A stretch of 64,000 nucleotides of DNA, from the NCBI GenBank assembly GCA_963710175.1, contig CAVPZC010000001.1, positions 1,364,001-1,428,000 of the forward strand. The letters run 5' to 3'. This DNA comes from Phormidesmis sp963710175 (GTDB taxonomy: Bacteria; Cyanobacteriota; Cyanobacteriia; Phormidesmidales; Phormidesmidaceae). Under the pieces are notes generated by a model that saw only the letters and a list, made by a program, of their open reading frames with translations, made no database searches and was not told where the DNA came from. Each line of letters opens with the position of its first letter. Position 1 is the stretch's first letter. A program made the translations under genes and the position numbers. Shown here piece after piece: positions 33,312 through 42,511 of the stretch.

Positions 33312-34367
33312 CTAATTTAGCCGGGAGAGCTTGATCCTTGGATCGACAAATGAGAGCGCTAAATCTGCCAGCAAATTTCCTACAATCAGCATCACCGCGC
33401 CCAGTACCAAGCTTGCCATAATCAAATACAGATCTTGCACCTGCACTGCCTCCAGAGTGAGCTTCCCCAGTCCCGGCCAGCTGAAGTAGTTTTCGACGAT
33501 AAATGATCCGCTTAGCAGGGCCGAAAATTCAAACCCTAAAATTGTAATCAGCGGGTTGATCGCATTGCGCAGCGCATGAACATAGATGACTTTGTTCTCG
33601 GGTAGGCCCTTGGCCCGCGCCGTCTGGATATAGTCTTGCCTGAGCACGTCCAGCAGCTGACCGCGCATCAGCCGCTGCAACCCGGCAAAGCTGGTGATGC
33701 TCAGCGCTAGGGTCGGCAAGATCAGGTGCCAGCCGACATCGAGGATTTTGCCAATAAGGTTAAGGTCTTCGTGGTAGAGGCTGGTGCGTCCGCCGACCGG
33801 GAATAAGGGCGCGGTGAGCTGCGCGAAAAACAGCAGCAGCAGGCCGGTGATGATCGTCGGGAAGCCCTGGCCGATGTAGCTAAGCACCCGCAAGAGGCGG
33901 TCGGGCCAGCGGTTTTGATTGACGGCGCTGATAATGCCGAGGGGAATGGCGATCGCCCAGGTCACAAAAATAGAGGCCGCCGACAGCAAAATCGTATTGG
34001 GCACCCGCTCCCACAAAATCTCTAGCGCGGGCCGCTGGTAGGCAAAGCTCATGCCAAAATTGAACTTAGTCACCACCTGCTGTAGCCAGGCCAGATACTG
34101 ATCCCACACGGGCCGATCCAGGCGGTACTGCTGCTCCAAAGCTGCCAGCGTCTCCGGAGAAACGTCAGGATTTTGGCGGTAGGGCGTGAGAAAATCACCT
34201 GGCGCTAGCTGCACCACCAAAAAGCTGAAGGCCGTCGCCAGCAGCAGCGTAATCAACGCCTGAATTAGCCGCTTAACAATGTAGCGAGTCGTCTCGCTGG
34301 TGATTAAGTCTCGGAGCGCTAGCGTGCCGCGAGTCAAAGGAGAAAGCTGCCGGGTGGGTGACGACAT
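33312..34367 (-). CDS. ABC transporter permease, DppB/OppB-like
   Basis: 351 residues, six transmembrane helices. The first is YIVKRLIQALITLLLATAFSFLVVQLAPGDF, the signature opening of peptide/nickel permeases, followed by LAALEQQYRLDRPVWDQYLAWL. The EAA loop reads DYIQTARAKGLPENKVIYVHALRNAINPLITI. In such systems DppC, ATPases and a binding protein normally accompany it; none is adjacent, so the other subunits must be encoded elsewhere or this is an orphan, as often in cyanobacteria. The substrate is probably a peptide or metal chelate. Confidence 0.92.
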   Translation of the reverse strand: MSSPTRQLSPLTRGTLALRDLITSETTRYIVKRLIQALITLLLATAFSFLVVQLAPGDFLTPYRQNPDVSPETLAALEQQYRLDRPVWDQYLAWLQQVVTKFNFGMSFAYQRPALEILWERVPNTILLSAASIFVTWAIAIPLGIISAVNQNRWPDRLLRVLSYIGQGFPTIITGLLLLFFAQLTAPLFPVGGRTSLYHEDLNLIGKILDVGWHLILPTLALSITSFAGLQRLMRGQLLDVLRQDYIQTARAKGLPENKVIYVHALRNAINPLITILGFEFSALLSGSFIVENYFSWPGLGKLTLEAVQVQDLYLIMASLVLGAVMLIVGNLLADLALSFVDPRIKLSRLN

Positions 34368-34459
34368 AGCGCTACAGGTCTAAAGAAAAGCAGTAGAGAG
34401 ATAAGCAGTGGAGGGAAAGCATAGAGCCAGGCATAGAAGCAGGGAGAGGCGGGGCGTAG

Positions 34460-34975
34460 CTAGTACTGAATTAGGCTGATAATGGAGGATTCTGTCGGCA
34501 GGCGATCACGCCCCGCCAACCCTTCTAGCTCAATCACAAAGCTAAAACCGACCACAGTGGCCCCGGCCTTTTCGATCAGCTGCGCCGCCGCTGCTGCCGT
34601 GCCGCCAGTCGCCAGCAAATCATCGACAATCAGCACCTTACTGCCCGCTGCAAAAGCATCTTGATGCACCTCCAGCCGGTCTTGACCGTATTCTAGGTCG
34701 TAATCGACCCCATAGACGGCGCGGGGCAGCTTACCGCGCTTACGAACCGGCACAAATCCGCGTCTGAGCTGCTGTGCCACCGGCATCCCAAAAATAAACC
34801 CGCGCGACTCAATGCCAACAATGTAATCTGGCGCTAGCTTGGCACCTTGTTCACTTAGCTGAGCTACCGTATACTGCAAGCCCTCTGGATCTTGCAGCAG
34901 CGTGGTGATATCTCGATAGACAATTCCCGGCTGCGGAAAGTCCGGGATGTCCTTGATTAAGGCCTTGAGATCCAT
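34460..34975 (-). CDS. apt: adenine phosphoribosyltransferase
   Basis: Salvages adenine to AMP using PRPP; 171 residues from ATG 34975 (MDLKALIKDIPDFPQPGI, the canonical N-terminus), with an alternative in-frame ATG at 34993. The PRPP-binding motif is VLIVDDLLATGGTAAAA, and VGIESRGFIFGMPVA and FVPVRKRGKLP are typical Apt blocks. It lies 93 bp upstream of the DppB-like permease gene. It may complement the nucleoside/nucleobase importer at 42.5-46.1 kb and 57 kb. Confidence 0.97.
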   Translation of the reverse strand: MDLKALIKDIPDFPQPGIVYRDITTLLQDPEGLQYTVAQLSEQGAKLAPDYIVGIESRGFIFGMPVAQQLRRGFVPVRKRGKLPRAVYGVDYDLEYGQDRLEVHQDAFAAGSKVLIVDDLLATGGTAAAAAQLIEKAGATVVGFSFVIELEGLAGRDRLPTESSIISLIQY

Positions 34976-35093
34976 AGCGGAGCATACCTGCACTCTATAT
35001 GACTAGCTAGCATTAAAAGCGTCTAAGCACTCTATCACGGGTATCTTATCAGGGCGGCGCGCCTGTCATAGGCTTGTAGATCGATCAAGCGAT

Positions 35094-36293
35094 CTACACC
35101 TTAGGGACTTTGGTAGCCGAATCATCAAACCAGCCTTTACGCCAGAAGTAATAAGACAGCGCTAGGGCGATCGCAATCATCCCTGCCCAGCAAAGTGGGT
35201 AGCCCCAGTAAGTATCTAGCTCTGGCATATTCCAAGGCGATACCTGAGTATTGAAATTCATGCCGTATACGCCCACGATGAAGGTGAGCGGAATGAAGAT
35301 TGACGAAATCACCGTCAGGGTTTTCATCACCTCGTTCATGCGGTTGCTCACCGAGGAGAGATACACATCCATCAGGTTAGCAGTCAGCTCCCGGTAGGTC
35401 TCGACGATATCTAGCACCTGCACGACGTGGTCGTAGCAGTCTTGCAAATACACCCTCGATTCGATACTGATCAGCTGGCTATTGCTGCTCACGTCGCGGA
35501 TGAGCTGGTTGAGCGCGTTGCGCTGAGGCCAGATAGAGCGTCGCAGCGACATTAGCTCCCGGCGTACCCGGTAGATTTTTTGGACGGTTTCTCTTGTGGG
35601 GTTGAAGATCACCTCGTCCTCTAGTGATTCGATATACTCGCCATATTCTTCTAGCACAGGGAAGTAGGCATCAATCACCGCATCCAAAAGGGTATAGGTG
35701 AGATAGTCAGCGCCTTCGCTGCGAATGCGACCTACGTTTTGGCGAATCCGGTTGCGCACCGGGTCGAGGCAGTCCTGGTCAAGCTCTTCTTGAACGGTGA
35801 GCAGGTAGTTTTTTCCCAGCACAAAGCTGAGCTGTTCGCTGGTGAAGTGCGGGTCGTCATCGCTGGACCCCGGAACCATCATCACCATGCGGGTGATAAT
35901 CAGCACCTGGTCGTCGTAGTACTCTACTTTGGGCCGTTGGGGCACGTTCACCACATCTTCTAATACTAGAGGGTGCAGATGGAACACTCTGCCCAGGCGG
36001 TTGAGCACATCTTCATTGCCGAGTCCCTGCAAATCTATCCACGAGATTGAATGGGTATCGAGGTGTTGGGCGGCTTCTTCGGGCGATCGCAGCCGCCTTC
36101 GAATCGCTGAGGTCTCACTGTAGTCAATCAGCGTTAGCTCAGTTGGAGAAGCGTTCTCGCCAATGACCAGGGTGCCGGGGGCCATGCCGATTTCATCGTA
36201 GTGATAGTCCCAGTGACGGCGCTCATCGTCTTCGTCATCATCAGCGGGGGCAAGGGCCTGATTCCAATCTTCGGGTTTTACTCTTTTCATCAC
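35094..36293 (-). CDS. corA: magnesium/cobalt transporter CorA
   Basis: 399 residues. The C-terminal pore has the YGMNF signature at the end of the first of two transmembrane helices (VISSIFIPLTFIVGVYGMNF, then MIAIALALSYYFWRKGWF). The long N-terminal cytoplasmic domain contains TETSAIRRRLRSPEEA and the helical arms (RETVQKIYRVRRELMSLRRSI). CorA forms a pentameric Mg channel. It is transcribed alone, divergent from the peptidase gene at 36470. Confidence 0.96.
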   Translation of the reverse strand: MMKRVKPEDWNQALAPADDDEDDERRHWDYHYDEIGMAPGTLVIGENASPTELTLIDYSETSAIRRRLRSPEEAAQHLDTHSISWIDLQGLGNEDVLNRLGRVFHLHPLVLEDVVNVPQRPKVEYYDDQVLIITRMVMMVPGSSDDDPHFTSEQLSFVLGKNYLLTVQEELDQDCLDPVRNRIRQNVGRIRSEGADYLTYTLLDAVIDAYFPVLEEYGEYIESLEDEVIFNPTRETVQKIYRVRRELMSLRRSIWPQRNALNQLIRDVSSNSQLISIESRVYLQDCYDHVVQVLDIVETYRELTANLMDVYLSSVSNRMNEVMKTLTVISSIFIPLTFIVGVYGMNFNTQVSPWNMPELDTYWGYPLCWAGMIAIALALSYYFWRKGWFDDSATKVPKV

Positions 36294-36469
36294 GCTCTCG
36301 CATAGACTGCATAGGTACGGAACTATCTACGGGCAGAAAGCGCTGCCCACCGACAATGTTTCCCTGGTTTGAGCTATCATACTTTCGTCTTTGTCGGTTA
36401 ATGGCAACCCCTGTCAGTCAGATGCTAGCGGTATGCTGCTCAGGCGGTCTCTTGGTAAACATGCTGTAA

Positions 36470-37456
36470 GTGACTTCTCAATCTTCTCCAGGCTCTTCTG
36501 ACCAGGTTGCTGCCCGCCAGGGTGACCCCAAGCGACCCTGTCGGGTGACGGTAACCGCACCCGCGTGGCACGGGGCACGGGCGGCGGCGATCGCAGCTGG
36601 CTGCACGAGCGTTTCTGACATGCTCGAAAAGCTCGGACGCGGTGAGCTGTCTATCATTGCGAGCGATGACATTCAGCTGGACCCGATTAGAGCTGCTGGC
36701 AGGCCCCTGCGCTCAGCGACCGGTACTGCCCCTTCTTTACAGCAGCCAACTTTACAGCAGCCAACTTTACAGCAGCCAACTTTACAGCAGCCAATTGCCC
36801 AACCTCAGCACATCTACCTGCATACAGCGACTGCTGCCACTGCTGAGCCATCCGCCGATAGCGAGCTGCCAATCGGCGGGTCTCTCCCTAGGCTGATTAT
36901 CACCGGGCTCTGCGCCGCTGTCATCCTCGGTTCGCTGCTTTACATTGCTGATCGCCTGGTCTCCCTGACGACCCGTACTTTACTTGACCCAGAACAGATA
37001 GAAGACATTGTCACGCCTGTTACCGGCGACGTTGTAGCAGGCTATGAAGTGACTGATGAATATGGTATTCGCCCCTTTCATCCGGTAACTGGTGAACCGA
37101 ACGTGCCTCACAATGGGGTGGATCTGGCAACTCCGACTGGCACGCCCATTTACGCTGTGGGTAAAGCAGGCGATGCGGTCACTGTCGAATGCTGGTGGGA
37201 TGTAGACGGCGGCGGCTGGGTAGTTGATCAGACGGCGGACTCTTATCCGGGCTATACCTTTCAGTCTTTGCACCTGTCTGAGAATGGCTGTCGTGAAGGG
37301 GAGGCGACAGCGGGGGAGGCGATCGCCTACTCAGGCAACAGCGGCCTTGGCACTGGCGCTCACTACGACTTTCGCGTGAAGATAGACGGTAGCTACGTAC
37401 CACCGGCTACCAAGTACTTAGAATCTGCGGTAACCGGCGAGCCTCCGAAGGAATAG
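36470..37456 (+). CDS. membrane-anchored M23-like peptidase with altered active-site motif
   Basis: 328 residues from GTG 36470. The order is an N-terminal helical segment resembling ribbon-helix-helix proteins (PCRVTVTAPAWHGARAAAIA, residues 22-60), four LQQP repeats (residues 90-108), one transmembrane helix (about 143-165) and a LytM-like domain. The domain has the first two zinc ligands in HNGVDLATPTGTPI, but the usual HxH becomes HYD (GTGAHYDFRV), so the last His ligand is Asp. It may still bind metal or be a non-hydrolytic, peptidoglycan-binding version. The RHH call is tentative. Neighbours give no clue. Confidence 0.75.
   Translation: MTSQSSPGSSDQVAARQGDPKRPCRVTVTAPAWHGARAAAIAAGCTSVSDMLEKLGRGELSIIASDDIQLDPIRAAGRPLRSATGTAPSLQQPTLQQPTLQQPTLQQPIAQPQHIYLHTATAATAEPSADSELPIGGSLPRLIITGLCAAVILGSLLYIADRLVSLTTRTLLDPEQIEDIVTPVTGDVVAGYEVTDEYGIRPFHPVTGEPNVPHNGVDLATPTGTPIYAVGKAGDAVTVECWWDVDGGGWVVDQTADSYPGYTFQSLHLSENGCREGEATAGEAIAYSGNSGLGTGAHYDFRVKIDGSYVPPATKYLESAVTGEPPKE
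36736..36795 (+). repeat. four tandem 15-bp repeats within the peptidase gene
   Basis: The unit TTTACAGCAGCCAAC occurs four times in succession (the last copy differs at its final base), encoding repeated LQQPT. The near-perfect DNA identity implies recent slippage and a length-variable linker before the membrane helix. Confidence 0.95.
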
Positions 37457-37521
37457 TCGGCTCAGTCGGTTAACATAAAGACATTAGCTATCCCTACTTC
37501 TAAGCATTAGAGCTTCAGCTG

Positions 37522-38100
37522 ATGACACAACTCAAGCAGCGATTCCTGAATTTTGATGACTATCTTACCTACGACGATGGCACTGACAAACTCTATGAGC
37601 TGTTTAATGGAGAGTTAGTCGAAGTGCCCCCAGAGTCAGGAGACAACGTCGAGGTTGCTGCCGCTTTGTTTTGTGAATTTCTCCGTATAGTGGGGCGCTC
37701 TCGGGTCAGATACCATGGCTTAGAGATAGAAGTTCGAGGAGAACCTAAAAATCGCTATCCCGATTTAACAGTCATGCGTGAGGAACATATTGCTTTACTG
37801 AAGCGACGCAATACCATTCGTCTGACAATGCCGCCGCCTTTGCTTGTAGTGGAAGTGGTGAGTCCTGGAGAGTTGCAACGCGACCGCGACTACGTGGCCA
37901 AACGTAGACAGTACGAAGATATCGGCATAGGTGAATACTGGATTGCCGATCCAGCTCTCGGACAGGTGACTGTGCTTGGAATGCAAGATGGCAGCTATGT
38001 GGAAGTGGACGTTTTCTGTGATCGCCAAATCACCCAAAGCCCGACCTTTCCAGAGTTAGCGATCGCTGCAAACACCCTCCTCAGCGCGGGAAAATCTTAG
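37522..38100 (+). CDS. Uma2 family restriction endonuclease-like protein
   Basis: 192 residues, third Uma2 gene of the window. Features: FDDYLTYDDGTDKLYELFNGEL, the Asp in KNRYPDLTVMREEH, the block PPPLLVVEVVSPGELQRDRDYVAKRRQYEDIGIGEYWIADP, and the C-terminal TQSPTFPELAIAANTLL. The Glu-Val motif region is complete, so this copy looks active. It follows the peptidase gene by 65 bp and converges with mnmE. Confidence 0.92.
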   Translation: MTQLKQRFLNFDDYLTYDDGTDKLYELFNGELVEVPPESGDNVEVAAALFCEFLRIVGRSRVRYHGLEIEVRGEPKNRYPDLTVMREEHIALLKRRNTIRLTMPPPLLVVEVVSPGELQRDRDYVAKRRQYEDIGIGEYWIADPALGQVTVLGMQDGSYVEVDVFCDRQITQSPTFPELAIAANTLLSAGKS

Positions 38101-38121
38101 CAGATCAGAGCTGAGTCCTGC

Positions 38122-39501
38122 TTATTTGCCAATGCAAAAGCGGCTGAAGATTTCGTCGAGCATAGATTCTGTTATTTCTTCGCCGGTGACTTCGCCGAGC
38201 GCATGAATAGCCGTTCGTAGGTCAATGGTCCAAAAGTCTAGGGGCAGCTCGGCTTGAATGGTGGATTGGACTTGAACAACTGCCCTCTCGGCTCGTAGCA
38301 GGGCAGCCGCCTGTCGCTGGTTGATGGCAATGTCGGTGTCGGCAGCGACTAAGCTGCCGCTGTGAACTGCGCTTAAGATTGCTTTCTCCAAGTCTTCAAT
38401 GCCCTGGCCTTTGGCGGCAGCTGTATAGACTGTTGGAGACTTTGGCAAGCTGCTTACGTTCTCTCTTTTGTCTATTAAATCTATCTTGTTAACAACTAGG
38501 ATGTAAGGCTTGTTCTTGATTTGTTTATAAAGCGATTGTTCCGCTGACCCCCAACCCTGGGTAGCATCGAGCGTTAGCAGCACTAAGTCGGCAGACTGAG
38601 CGGCAGATTGCGATCTGGCAATGCCAATTTTCTCTACTTCATCTACAGATTCGCGAATGCCAGCGGTGTCGAGTACCTGTACCGGAATGCCGCCTACGGT
38701 GAGCTGAGATTCTACAACGTCGCGGGTGGTCCCTGGCAGATGGGTGACAATGGCGCGATCGCTTTTACTCCAAGCATTCAGCAGGCTAGATTTGCCCACG
38801 TTAGGCTGGCCGATAATCGCCACTTTTATCCCTGTCCGCAGCAGCTCACCCTGATGGGCGGTGGCCAGCATACGGGCGATTTCATCGTGGATAGAGTGCA
38901 ATTGCGATCGCACCTCCCCCTCATCTAAAGGCGGCAGATCATCGGCAAAATCTACCCGCGCCTCCACTTCGGCCAGCACGTCTAAACACTGGCTGCGCAG
39001 CTGGCGAATGGCGTTTGCCAGCTTACCGCGAATGCCCATCAGGGCGGTTTGGGCTGCCTGAGGCGACTGGGCACCGACCAAATCGGCAACGCCTTCAGCC
39101 TGAGTCAGGTCTAAGCGGCCATTTAGAAAAGCTCGCAGGGTAAATTCTCCTGGCTGAGCTAGCCTTGCACCCTGCTGCAAACAGAGCTGCAACACCTGCT
39201 GCACTGCCATAATGCCGCCGTGACAGTGAAACTCCACCACGTCTTCGCGGGTGTAGGAGCGAGGCGAATACATCAGCAAAAGCAAAGCTTCGTCAATCGG
39301 CTCATTCGGAGGGCGCTGTACCTGACCATAGAGAATCCGGTGGCTCTCCCAAGTTTGGTGTCCCGGCGGGTGAAAGAGCCGCCGAGCAATGGCGATCGCC
39401 CCCACGCCCGAAAGCCGTACAATGCCCACACTGCCCTGCTGCGGCACAATGGCGGTGGCGATCGCTGCGATTGTCTCCCTCTGAAATATTTTCTGAGCCA
39501 A
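38122..39501 (-). CDS. mnmE: tRNA uridine-5-carboxymethylaminomethyl modification GTPase MnmE
   Basis: 459 residues, full length. N-terminal tetrahydrofolate-binding domain begins ETIAAIATAIVPQQGSVGIVRLSG; helical domain; then the GTPase with GQPNVGKSSLLNA (P-loop), LPGTTRDVVES, LDTAGIRES and NKIDL. The C-terminus FCIGK carries the conserved Cys. With MnmG it modifies wobble uridine of tRNAs. It is a single transcription unit, convergent with the Uma2 gene. Confidence 0.98.
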   Translation of the reverse strand: MAQKIFQRETIAAIATAIVPQQGSVGIVRLSGVGAIAIARRLFHPPGHQTWESHRILYGQVQRPPNEPIDEALLLLMYSPRSYTREDVVEFHCHGGIMAVQQVLQLCLQQGARLAQPGEFTLRAFLNGRLDLTQAEGVADLVGAQSPQAAQTALMGIRGKLANAIRQLRSQCLDVLAEVEARVDFADDLPPLDEGEVRSQLHSIHDEIARMLATAHQGELLRTGIKVAIIGQPNVGKSSLLNAWSKSDRAIVTHLPGTTRDVVESQLTVGGIPVQVLDTAGIRESVDEVEKIGIARSQSAAQSADLVLLTLDATQGWGSAEQSLYKQIKNKPYILVVNKIDLIDKRENVSSLPKSPTVYTAAAKGQGIEDLEKAILSAVHSGSLVAADTDIAINQRQAAALLRAERAVVQVQSTIQAELPLDFWTIDLRTAIHALGEVTGEEITESMLDEIFSRFCIGK

Positions 39502-39589
39502 ACCGGGTTAGATCTCTGCTAGTGATACGGGCTGCTCGATAGGCCAAAGCCCCTGGTTAAGCGTAAGGCCTTCACACCGTAAAGTGAAC

Positions 39590-39625
39590 CCCGACAGTTT
39601 GCCCGACAGTTTGCCCGACAGTTTG
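39590..39625. repeat. three tandem 12-bp repeats upstream of mnmE
   Basis: The unit CCCGACAGTTTG occurs three times in exact tandem. It lies in a 327-bp gap (39502-39828) between mnmE and the DUF2062 gene. A 77-residue minus frame (39508-39741) crosses it and encodes repeated LSGK, but shows no family features and is not called as a gene. Confidence 0.9.
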
Positions 39626-39828
39626 TAATATTCAGCGCACACTAGCGGCTCAGCGACGCTATGGCTAGAACCCTGCTGTAGCATTGGCCTATAGTCTGAT
39701 AGACAGATATCTATCCGGTCTCCTGTCAAAATCGCGGGCAAAATGCAACACTTGTATAGAGACCCCGTGAAAAGGCCTTATTGAAGAGTGCAGCTTAAAG
39801 AAGACTCAGCCCCAGCCGCTAAAGTGCC

Positions 39829-40497
39829 ATGTCAGATTCGTTTTCAAAACCTAACGCGGCCAGCGACCGGACCCAAAATGCTTACTCGGGTCAGTATCGC
39901 TTAGGCAGATCGCCTTCACAGGCCCACTCAGTGATAGATCGGCCTGCCCACGAAACAAATGCAGGCGGCAGAGTAAGGGTGAGGAAAAACTGGCGACGAT
40001 CACTGCCTCAAAACTTCTTTCTCAGATGGTTGAACGCACTGTATTGGAAACGGCTGCTGCGCTACTTGTACATTCGCTTTTTGCGGATGGAGGGCAGCCC
40101 TGAGGCGATCGCCCGAGGCGTCGCTGCTGGGATGTTTGCTGGCTCCTTTCCGCTGCTAGGCTTTCAAACTCTGATTGGTATTGCGATCGCGATGCTGGTT
40201 CGGGGTAACAAAGTGATGGCCGCCGCAGCCACCTGGATCAGCAATCCCCTTACCTACTTACCGCTATTTGCACTTAATTTTCACGTTGGCTGCTGGCTGC
40301 TTCGCCTACCGACTGCTGATGTACTCCCGACCTCACCCGCCGATCCGCGTGAGTGGATGAGCCTGGGCATGTCTGTTACCGCTGCGCTGATGGTGGGCTC
40401 GTTTGTAGTCGGCATTATTGCCAGCATTTTAGGATACTACGGTGGCCTGATTGTGGCCCGGCGCATTCGCACGGTAAGAGCCGCAAGACGCCCATAG
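39829..40497 (+). CDS. DUF2062 domain-containing membrane protein
   Basis: 222 residues. A basic N-terminal stretch leads to the DUF2062 domain starting WKRLLRYLYIRFLRMEGSPEAIARGVAAGMFAGSFPLLGFQTLIG, followed by three or four membrane segments; the motif RGNKVMAAAATWISNPLTYLPL is diagnostic. The family is widespread, often near cell-envelope genes, with unknown function. The C-terminus is Arg-rich (RRIRTVRAARRP). Confidence 0.9.
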   Translation: MSDSFSKPNAASDRTQNAYSGQYRLGRSPSQAHSVIDRPAHETNAGGRVRVRKNWRRSLPQNFFLRWLNALYWKRLLRYLYIRFLRMEGSPEAIARGVAAGMFAGSFPLLGFQTLIGIAIAMLVRGNKVMAAAATWISNPLTYLPLFALNFHVGCWLLRLPTADVLPTSPADPREWMSLGMSVTAALMVGSFVVGIIASILGYYGGLIVARRIRTVRAARRP

Positions 40498-40600
40498 ATC
40501 TTAGGCGTGCTTTGTTACTAAAACTGAAACCCTCCTTTTTTCTGCTCTATAGCTGTGTAGGCTGTGGATGCTCTATTCATTCGCTGTTTGAGGAGTTGTA

Positions 40601-41347
40601 ATGTCCAGAATTTGTCTTAGCCATCGGTGGGTGCGATCGCTCACCATCGCGACCCTGACCCTAACGCCTATTGCCGGCTGCGTTCTATTTTCCCCTGCTG
40701 TCATGGCTCAACCGTATCAGCCGCCCGAACGAGTACTCAGCGTCACCGGGCAGGGAATTAATTCGATTCCGACGACGCTGACACAGGTGAGCTTGGGCGT
40801 TACGATTGAGGCGGAAACGGCTGAAGCAGCGCAGCGGCAGGCAGCTGAAAAGTCTACGGCGGTGGTGGAATGGGTGCGATCGCAAAACGTTGAAAAGCTG
40901 GCAACAACCGGCATTTCGCTCTATCCGCGCTACGACTATGTGGACGACCGGCAGGTGCTGCGAGGCTACCGGGCGACCAATACGATTAGCTTCAGGCTGC
41001 CGACCGAGAGCGCTGGCGCTGTGATTGATGAGGCCGTTAAAGTCGGGGCGACGCAGATAAACGGCGTCAGCTTTGTAGCCGATGATGCCGCGATCGCCGC
41101 CGCCCGCCAGCAGGCTTTAAGGCTGGCTGTTCAAGACGCTCAGCAGCAGGCGGACACCGTATTAGCAGCGCTCGGGCTTTCTCGTCAGGAAGTTATTAAT
41201 GTCTCAGTGGGTTCAGTCAGTGCGCCGCCCCCCCAGGCGGTCCCTGAGGCAGCTAATCGGCTCGTCAGTGCTGACCAGGCAACGACACCCGTGGTGGGTC
41301 AAGAGCAAACGATTAACGCGCAGGTGACGCTGCAAATTCGCTATTAG
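40601..41347 (+). CDS. SIMPL (DUF541) domain-containing periplasmic protein
   Basis: 248 residues. Signal peptide of about 36 residues ending VMAQP; mature protein starts RVLSVTGQGINSIPTTLTQVSLGV. The SIMPL pattern continues with LATTGISLYPRYDYVD, GYRATNTISFRL and AALGLSRQEVINVSVGS. E. coli YggE belongs to this family and counters oxidative stress; bacterial members can form large assemblies. It follows the DUF2062 gene by about 100 bp. Confidence 0.9.
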   Translation: MSRICLSHRWVRSLTIATLTLTPIAGCVLFSPAVMAQPYQPPERVLSVTGQGINSIPTTLTQVSLGVTIEAETAEAAQRQAAEKSTAVVEWVRSQNVEKLATTGISLYPRYDYVDDRQVLRGYRATNTISFRLPTESAGAVIDEAVKVGATQINGVSFVADDAAIAAARQQALRLAVQDAQQQADTVLAALGLSRQEVINVSVGSVSAPPPQAVPEAANRLVSADQATTPVVGQEQTINAQVTLQIRY

Positions 41348-41477
41348 TCGCCCAGACGCAGGGGCCCTAATCGTTACGCCTGATACGGAATCGGATATCA
41401 TCATAGGCGTAAATCAAGAGAGACCAGCGGTACAGCTGCTAAGTGTCTTAATTGTAAGGTTTGCCTGAGGTTTGCCT

Positions 41478-42425
41478 ATGCCCGTCGATACGCGAGTCGA
41501 TATTCCGCTAATCGATTTTGCGCCGTTTCTTCTAGGAGATGCGGCAGGTCAGCAGCGCGTGGCTCAAGATATCTTTAGGGCCTGCCACGAGGTAGGGTTT
41601 CTGTATCTAAAAAATCACGGGATTGATCAGCAGGCGATCGCCCAAGCCTTTGAGCAGTCGCGGGCCTTTTTTGACCTGCCGCCGACCGAAAAGCAGCAGG
41701 TTGCCTGGGCCGATGAATTTAGTAATCGCGGCTACGTGGGCGTGGAGCGAGAACGGCTCGATGAGCGCCAGCCAGGAGACCTCAAAGAGGCTTTCAACGT
41801 TGGTAAGGAGGTTTCTTCCGCCGCCGAAAATGCTGCGCTAGTGGTCAATCGTTGGCCTGCGGGTCATCCGCAGTTTCAGCAGACGATCACCGATTTTTTT
41901 GGGCAGTGCGCAGTCGGGGCAGAGCGGGTGTTTCGGGCATTTGCGATCGCCCTTTCCATGCCTGCTAATTACTTAGCGGAACGCCATCAAACCCACGGCT
42001 ACACCTTGCGGCTGCTGCACTATCCACCGCTCTCTACAGCGCCCAAACCCGGCCAAATTCGCGCCGGGGCTCACTCCGACTACGGTACTTTAACGCTGCT
42101 GTTTCAAGACGAGGTGGGTGGCTTAGAAGTGCTTAGTACCGAAGGAGACTGGATAGCAGCCCCAGCCATTCCTGGCGCGGTGTTGATCAATACTGGAGAT
42201 CTCACTCAGCGCTGGAGCAACGATGTTTTTCGTTCGACTAAGCACCGGGTGGCACTGCCTCAGGGTAATCAGGGCGATCGCTATTCCATTGCCTTTTTCT
42301 GTCAGCCCGATGCCGACGCTGAAATCGTTTGCCTGCCAACCTGCCAGAGCGAAGACAATCCGCCCAAGTATCCGCCCGTCACGTCTGGGGACTATTTGCT
42401 TAGTCGTCTTCAGGCAACTTATTAG
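41478..42425 (+). CDS. isopenicillin N synthase family 2-oxoglutarate/Fe(II) oxygenase
   Basis: 315 residues from ATG 41478 (a TTG at 41472 is in frame). Non-heme iron ligands are in AHSDYGTLTLLFQDE (His, Asp) and TKHRVALP (distal His); RYSIAFF supplies the 2-oxoglutarate-binding Arg and Ser. The N-terminal DIN-type block (IPLIDFAPFLLGD and VGFLYLKNHGI) is typical. Such enzymes hydroxylate or desaturate small molecules; the next gene encodes a nucleoside-type binding protein, so a nucleobase or nucleoside substrate is possible but unproven. Confidence 0.93.
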   Translation: MPVDTRVDIPLIDFAPFLLGDAAGQQRVAQDIFRACHEVGFLYLKNHGIDQQAIAQAFEQSRAFFDLPPTEKQQVAWADEFSNRGYVGVERERLDERQPGDLKEAFNVGKEVSSAAENAALVVNRWPAGHPQFQQTITDFFGQCAVGAERVFRAFAIALSMPANYLAERHQTHGYTLRLLHYPPLSTAPKPGQIRAGAHSDYGTLTLLFQDEVGGLEVLSTEGDWIAAPAIPGAVLINTGDLTQRWSNDVFRSTKHRVALPQGNQGDRYSIAFFCQPDADAEIVCLPTCQSEDNPPKYPPVTSGDYLLSRLQATY

Positions 42426-42511
42426 CCTCAGAAGCCAGTCTGTCGCCTGACGGGTGCCTATCACTCTCGCTCCCCACTTTTTCGCCTGCTCCTACTCTAT
42501 AGATAATTCAA

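Noticed and set aside
36736..36795. Possible CRISPR-like array
   Set aside because: The 15-bp units are contiguous without spacers and encode an in-frame protein linker.
39508..39741. 77-residue minus-strand frame upstream of mnmE
   Set aside because: Only the LSGK repeats stand out and these derive from the 12-bp DNA repeat; no ribosome-binding site or homology seen.
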